Part shown: positions 61,014-64,000 of the stretch, piece by piece
Position numbering within the stretch: position 1 is the first letter of the stretch
Layout of the letters: every line of letters begins with the position of its first letter
DNA from: Streptomyces roseolilacinus
GTDB lineage: Bacteria > Actinomycetota > Actinomycetes > Streptomycetales > Streptomycetaceae
Length of the DNA: 64,000 nt
Reading direction: 5' to 3'
Assembly: GCF_014649335.1 (NCBI RefSeq)
Contig: NZ_BMSV01000005.1
Span: 463,493-527,492, forward strand
Position numbers and translations under genes: made by a program
The notes under the pieces: generated by a model
Database searches by the model: none
Told to the model about the DNA's origin: nothing
Seen by the model: the letters and a program-made list of their open reading frames with translations, nothing else

Positions 61014-62243
61014 TCAGTCGGTGATGACGGCCACGTGGGAGTCGAGGACCTCCAGGTCACGGCGGAGCGTGTCGAAGTCGTCGTTCCAGAGCAGGACGCC
61101 GGCCGCGAAGTCGCGGATGTCCTGCGGGGCGGAGGTCGTCTGGCCGACCTCCACGTTCCACTGCCAGTGGTGGTCGCTGCGCAGCCGCGCCCGTTCCAGG
61201 CGGGCGACGCGCCCCTCGGCCTTCGGGAAGTACACCCAGGCCGCGTGGGGCCCCTCGGACCGGCTGCCGGGCAGGCCCTCGCCCCGCTGCAGGCGGAAGT
61301 GGGCCTCCTCGATGTCCAGGCCCCAGCGGATCCGGCTGGTGGAGGGCACGAGCGCGGCCGGTGCCCGGGCGGCGATCTCCAGGAACACCAGGCTGCCGTC
61401 GGGACGCTGGTAGATCTCGTGGTGGAAGGCGCCGTTGCGCGGCTTGTCCGGCAGGGCGTCCAGGACGCGGCGGTTGAACTCCAGCAACGGCGGACGGGCC
61501 GGATGGTCCTCCGGAAGGGTGTGGCTCGCGCACACCCGGCCGTCGACGTACTCGTAGCAGGGGTGGAGGTAGGCGTTGGCCTCCGCGTGCACGATCTCGC
61601 CGTCCTGCACGGCGGTGTCCACGTGGTACAGGGTGCCCCGCAGGAACTCGTCGACCTCGAAGCGGCGCGACCCCGCCGTGGCGGCCCACTCGCGCAACTC
61701 CCCGGCGTCCTCCAGCCGCCGGGCGCCCACGCTGCCGGACTCGTCGAGCGGCTTGACGAACATCGGCCAGCCCAGGGCCTCCTCCAGCGCGGCGACGTAC
61801 CCGTCGGGGTCCTCGCGGTAGGCGGCGGCGTCCCACTCGCGGTGCGCCGGCAGGGCGACGCCGGCCGACCGCAGGGCCTCCTTCATGGCGAGCTTGTTCG
61901 TGAACGGCGCGAGCTGCTCGGGCCGGTCGCCCGCCAGGCCGAGGCGGGCGCGCACCTCGGCGACCACGCCCAGGGAGTACTCGTCGTGGCACAGCAGGGT
62001 CACGTCGTCGCGGTCGGCCCCGGGCAGGTCGGCCCGCATCGCCTCCACGCACGCCGCGAGGGAGTCGGGGGTGAACTCCTCCAGCACGGCCGTCTTCGAG
62101 AAGACGTCGGCGCGCCCCCGCTTGAGGAGCTTCTGGTGCTGCGTCGGGCTGGTGATCAGCCAGGTGCGGCGGTGCGGCCGGATCAGGACCGCGGGGTCGA
62201 TGCGGAAGGACGCGACGTCCTGCACGACGATGTCGGTCCGCAC
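61014..62243 (-). CDS. ATP-grasp carboxylate-amine ligase
   Basis: A 409-residue ATP-grasp enzyme. Residues about 110-310 hold the grasp fold: FTNKLAMKEALRSAGVALP (entry helix), WPMFVKPLDESGSVGARR (Gly-rich loop) and LVFLEIAARAP (Mg-binding strand with Glu). The family joins a carboxylate, activated as acyl phosphate, to an amine, making dipeptides (BacD type), or capping ribosomal peptides (pheganomycin PGM1 type). GTG at 62243 lies three bases behind the stop of a 52-residue peptide gene, a spacing that implies coupled translation. It is the likely amide-bond-forming step of the cluster. Confidence 0.88.
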   Translation of the reverse strand: MRTDIVVQDVASFRIDPAVLIRPHRRTWLITSPTQHQKLLKRGRADVFSKTAVLEEFTPDSLAACVEAMRADLPGADRDDVTLLCHDEYSLGVVAEVRARLGLAGDRPEQLAPFTNKLAMKEALRSAGVALPAHREWDAAAYREDPDGYVAALEEALGWPMFVKPLDESGSVGARRLEDAGELREWAATAGSRRFEVDEFLRGTLYHVDTAVQDGEIVHAEANAYLHPCYEYVDGRVCASHTLPEDHPARPPLLEFNRRVLDALPDKPRNGAFHHEIYQRPDGSLVFLEIAARAPAALVPSTSRIRWGLDIEEAHFRLQRGEGLPGSRSEGPHAAWVYFPKAEGRVARLERARLRSDHHWQWNVEVGQTTSAPQDIRDFAAGVLLWNDDFDTLRRDLEVLDSHVAVITD

Positions 62244-62246
62244 GCC

Positions 62247-62405
62247 TCAGCCCTCACCGAGCGGGACGAGGTCCCATATGTTGCCCTGGCGGACGACCGC
62301 CGGAGCCGACTCCGGCGACTGCGCCGCCGCGGTCGCGGGCGAGGCGAACAGGATCGTTCCAGCCGTGACCGCGGCGATCGCCCATGCGGCCGTAGACCGT
62401 TCCAT
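62247..62405 (-). CDS. 52-residue peptide with signal-type N-terminus, first gene of the cluster
   Basis: A small gene with GAAGGGAAG before ATG 62405. The product begins MERSTAAWAIAAV, has a hydrophobic core and a possible cleavage site near ATAAA-Q (about residue 28), and would leave a short tail ending GNIWDLVPLGEG. It is the first gene of the minus-strand cluster and is coupled to the ATP-grasp gene after three bases. It may be an exported signal peptide read by the divergent regulator's circuit, or a peptide substrate. I know no family for it. It is shorter than usual gene-calling limits. Confidence 0.7.
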   Translation of the reverse strand: MERSTAAWAIAAVTAGTILFASPATAAAQSPESAPAVVRQGNIWDLVPLGEG

Positions 62406-62491
62406 TCAACTTCCCTTCATCGCTGATCGATCCGGGCAAGCAGACGGCTATCCGCACACTCCCGGGGCATGCTCAGCTTCGTGTGTCAGGA

Positions 62492-62506
62492 AGTGGTCTG
62501 ACCACT
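62492..62506. promoter_or_regulatory. Palindrome AGTGGTC-T-GACCACT before the regulator gene
   Basis: Two exact 7-bp arms around one base lie 18 bases upstream of the ATG of the LuxR-type gene, within the 118-base divergent promoter shared with the cluster. It is a candidate autoregulatory operator. Confidence 0.6.
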
Positions 62507-62523
62507 ATTGGACAGGGGAAGGT

Positions 62524-63498
62524 ATGACCATCCGACTGGACCACGTGGATGTGGAGCTCTACCGAGCCGAAATCCAGAAACCCAGGAACGGAGAGGCCGA
62601 ACTGGCCCGACGGCTGGGGGTGGCACCCGACGAGGTGTGCCGGCGCAGGCAGCGGCTGACCGAGCTGCGCCTGCTCGAACGGGTCGACGAGGAGACCTGG
62701 GTCGCGCGCAGTCCCCACGCCGCCGCCGACGCCCTGCTGGGCGAGGAGGAGAGGCAACTGGAACGACAACGCCTCGAGGTCGCGCAGCGCCGCGAGGCCC
62801 TCACCGCCCTGACCGCCGACTACCTGGACGCCCGGCGCCTGCGGTCCGACGCCGGCCAGGTGGAGGTGCTCCAAGGGGTCGAGACCGTGCGCGCCACACT
62901 GACCGAACTGGCCGCGCTGGCCACCACCACGGTCGACTCGATGGCCCCGGGCGGAGCGCAGAGCGAGCACGCCATCCGGGCGGCCCTGCCGCTGGACAAG
63001 GAGTTACTCGGCCGCGGGGTCGCCCTCCGCAGCCTGTTCCTCGACTCCGCACGCTCGCACGCCCCCACCTTCCGCTACCTGAAGGACATCCACGACGTGG
63101 GTGCCCGGGTTCGTACGACCACTCTTCTGCCCACCCGCATCCTGATCTACGACCGCAGGACGGCGATCGTCCCGCTGGACGCGCAGAACACCGCGCTGGG
63201 CGCGGTGGTCGTCCGGGACCTCCCCCTCCTCAACCTCCTGAACCACCTCTTCGAGCTCTACTGGGACCAGGCGTCCCCCCTGGACGCCTGCCGGACGCAG
63301 CCCGTGGAGCTCAGCGACCTGGAGCGGACCGTCCTGCGACTGATGGCCGCCGGCCAGTTGGACGAGGTCATATCCCGCCACATAGGGCTGTCGGTCCGCA
63401 CGACCCGGCGGATCATCAGCGACCTGACCAGACGCCTGGGGGCCAGCAGCCGCTTCCAGGCCGGTGTGCGGGCCGTTGCCCGGGGGTGGATCGGGTGA
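62524..63498 (+). CDS. TrmB/LuxR-type transcriptional regulator, TTA-containing
   Basis: A 324-residue regulator starting at ATG 62524 behind GGGGAAGG. The N-terminus looks like a TrmB-type winged helix (ELARRLGVAPDEVCRRRQRLTELRLLERV, about 22-52), followed by a coiled coil (EEERQLERQRLEVAQRREAL). A middle ligand-type domain leads to a C-terminal LuxR helix-turn-helix (LSDLERTVLRLMAAGQLDEVISRHIGLSVRTTRRI, about 265-310). Codon 161 is TTA (63004-63006), so translation should need the bldA tRNA. It is divergent from the peptide/ATP-grasp operon and is its probable pathway-specific regulator. Confidence 0.85.
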   Translation: MTIRLDHVDVELYRAEIQKPRNGEAELARRLGVAPDEVCRRRQRLTELRLLERVDEETWVARSPHAAADALLGEEERQLERQRLEVAQRREALTALTADYLDARRLRSDAGQVEVLQGVETVRATLTELAALATTTVDSMAPGGAQSEHAIRAALPLDKELLGRGVALRSLFLDSARSHAPTFRYLKDIHDVGARVRTTTLLPTRILIYDRRTAIVPLDAQNTALGAVVVRDLPLLNLLNHLFELYWDQASPLDACRTQPVELSDLERTVLRLMAAGQLDEVISRHIGLSVRTTRRIISDLTRRLGASSRFQAGVRAVARGWIG

Positions 63499-63663
63499 TC
63501 GCGCGGGGCGGGGCGCCCCGCCGTGACGGCACGGGGCCGCCCTCCCGGGCCCGGGCCCGCGCGTCGGCCGCAGAAGGGCCGGGGCGGCGTGCTCGCGCAC
63601 CGTCCGGGCCGGCCCGGACGAGCGGCACACGGAGCCGGGCCGCCCCGCCTCTCCCGTGACGGT

Positions 63664-63694
63664 GGGGCGGCCGGTGGGCGCCGCCGGCCGCCCC
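63664..63694. terminator. Hairpin between the regulator and a convergent gene
   Basis: An 11-bp stem (63664-63674 with 63684-63694) and a 9-base loop lie in the 302-base gap 63499-63800. The rest of that gap holds nothing recognisable. Confidence 0.65.
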
Positions 63695-63800
63695 GGCCAC
63701 CGGCGCCCGGCATGCGCCCGCGGCCGGGAGCGCCCGTCCGCGGAGGCGTGCCCGGGGCGATGGCCGGGGACCCGTCACCGCCCCGGGCGGGGTCAGGCCG

Positions 63801-64000
63801 TCAGTCGGCGACCTCGTTGCTGTCCCACACGCGGACGGGGCTCGCGAAGGCCGTTCCGGTGCTGCCGAACCTCCACAGCCCGGTGCGGTAGGTCCCGTCC
63901 GCCTGCTGGCCGTTGTTGTAGAGGACGGCGACGTCGGTACTGCCGTCGGCGTTGAAGTCGCCGGTGAGGGGCTTGGAGCGGTTCCAGTCCCATGATCCGG
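63801..64000 (-). CDS. FG-GAP/VCBS-repeat protein, C-terminal part only
   Basis: The last 65 codons of a minus-strand gene run off the window edge and stop at 63801. They show TGDFNADGSTDVAVLYNNG, the calcium-binding core of an FG-GAP (integrin alpha-like) repeat, followed by a LWRFGSTGTAFASPVRVW strand pair. Such repeats form extracellular beta-propellers, often attached to hydrolases in Streptomyces. The N-terminal part is outside the window. Confidence 0.8.
   Translation of the reverse strand, partial: GSWDWNRSKPLTGDFNADGSTDVAVLYNNGQQADGTYRTGLWRFGSTGTAFASPVRVWDSNEVAD

Overview
The window looks like part of a Streptomyces chromosome, probably an arm-proximal accessory region. Base composition is very GC-rich throughout, coding frames end almost every codon in G or C, GTG starts and ATGA overlaps are common, and many genes belong to typical streptomycete families (DUF3140, DUF2945, DUF6480-like, the blaL/blaA/blaB beta-lactamase group, an ECF41 sigma factor). 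Rare TTA leucine codons sit in a few accessory genes (8065, 7740-7742 on the minus strand, 41392-41394 on the minus strand, 42627, 63004), as expected for bldA-controlled specialised functions.

Left third (1-22 kb): the 3' end of a CAP-domain protein, a large DUF11 protein, an eight-helix membrane protein and a 14-helix MFS pump precede a tRNA-Cys. Next come two overlapping LysR regulators divergent from an apparent operon of a tRNA-dependent cyclodipeptide synthase (CDPS), an NCS1 permease that overlaps it by 14 nt, a rhodanese, a secreted thioredoxin-like protein, an atypical subtilase and a thioredoxin reductase. A zinc-limitation unit follows (cysteine-free bL32, CobW-type GTPase, candidate Zur box). 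Then come small secreted and DNA-binding-like proteins and an ABC transporter divergent from a two-component system, with a long-spaced inverted repeat between them.

Middle third (22-45 kb): a micro-operon encodes a 150-aa protein and a 34-aa peptide with twin CX3C motifs. Further on are an AraC regulator, a LigT-like phosphodiesterase, an ECF41 sigma factor with a flavoprotein dehydrogenase, a spore-photoproduct-lyase-like radical SAM protein, stress-type small proteins, an erythromycin-esterase-like protein and an MFS transporter. A class A beta-lactamase locus lies between decayed IS5-type transposase remnants; its LysR activator gene is frameshifted by an 8-bp tandem duplication. A free-standing TipAS-like drug-binding protein closes this part.

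Right third (45-64 kb): biosynthetic character. A carrier-adenylation protein with reversed domain order resembles aryl-acid activating enzymes. Hydrolases, a possible glycosyltransferase-like protein and a GNAT-PaaX pair follow. From 62.4 kb leftward runs a co-directional cluster: a 52-aa secreted-type peptide, ATP-grasp ligase, Fe(II)/2-oxoglutarate oxygenase, SDR, class III aminotransferase, KAS III-like enzyme, acyl-CoA dehydrogenase-like flavoprotein, MFS exporter and a fluoroacetyl-CoA-thioesterase (FlK)-like hotdog protein with the full FlK triad. A divergent LuxR-type regulator with a TTA codon and a palindrome in front of it probably controls it. I infer a small amide- or dipeptide-like antimetabolite made by an ATP-grasp enzyme (bacilysin-like logic, different enzymes), with the thioesterase as candidate self-protection. 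The CDPS cassette and this cluster are the best candidates for undescribed systems. All family assignments come from reading motifs; no database search was run.
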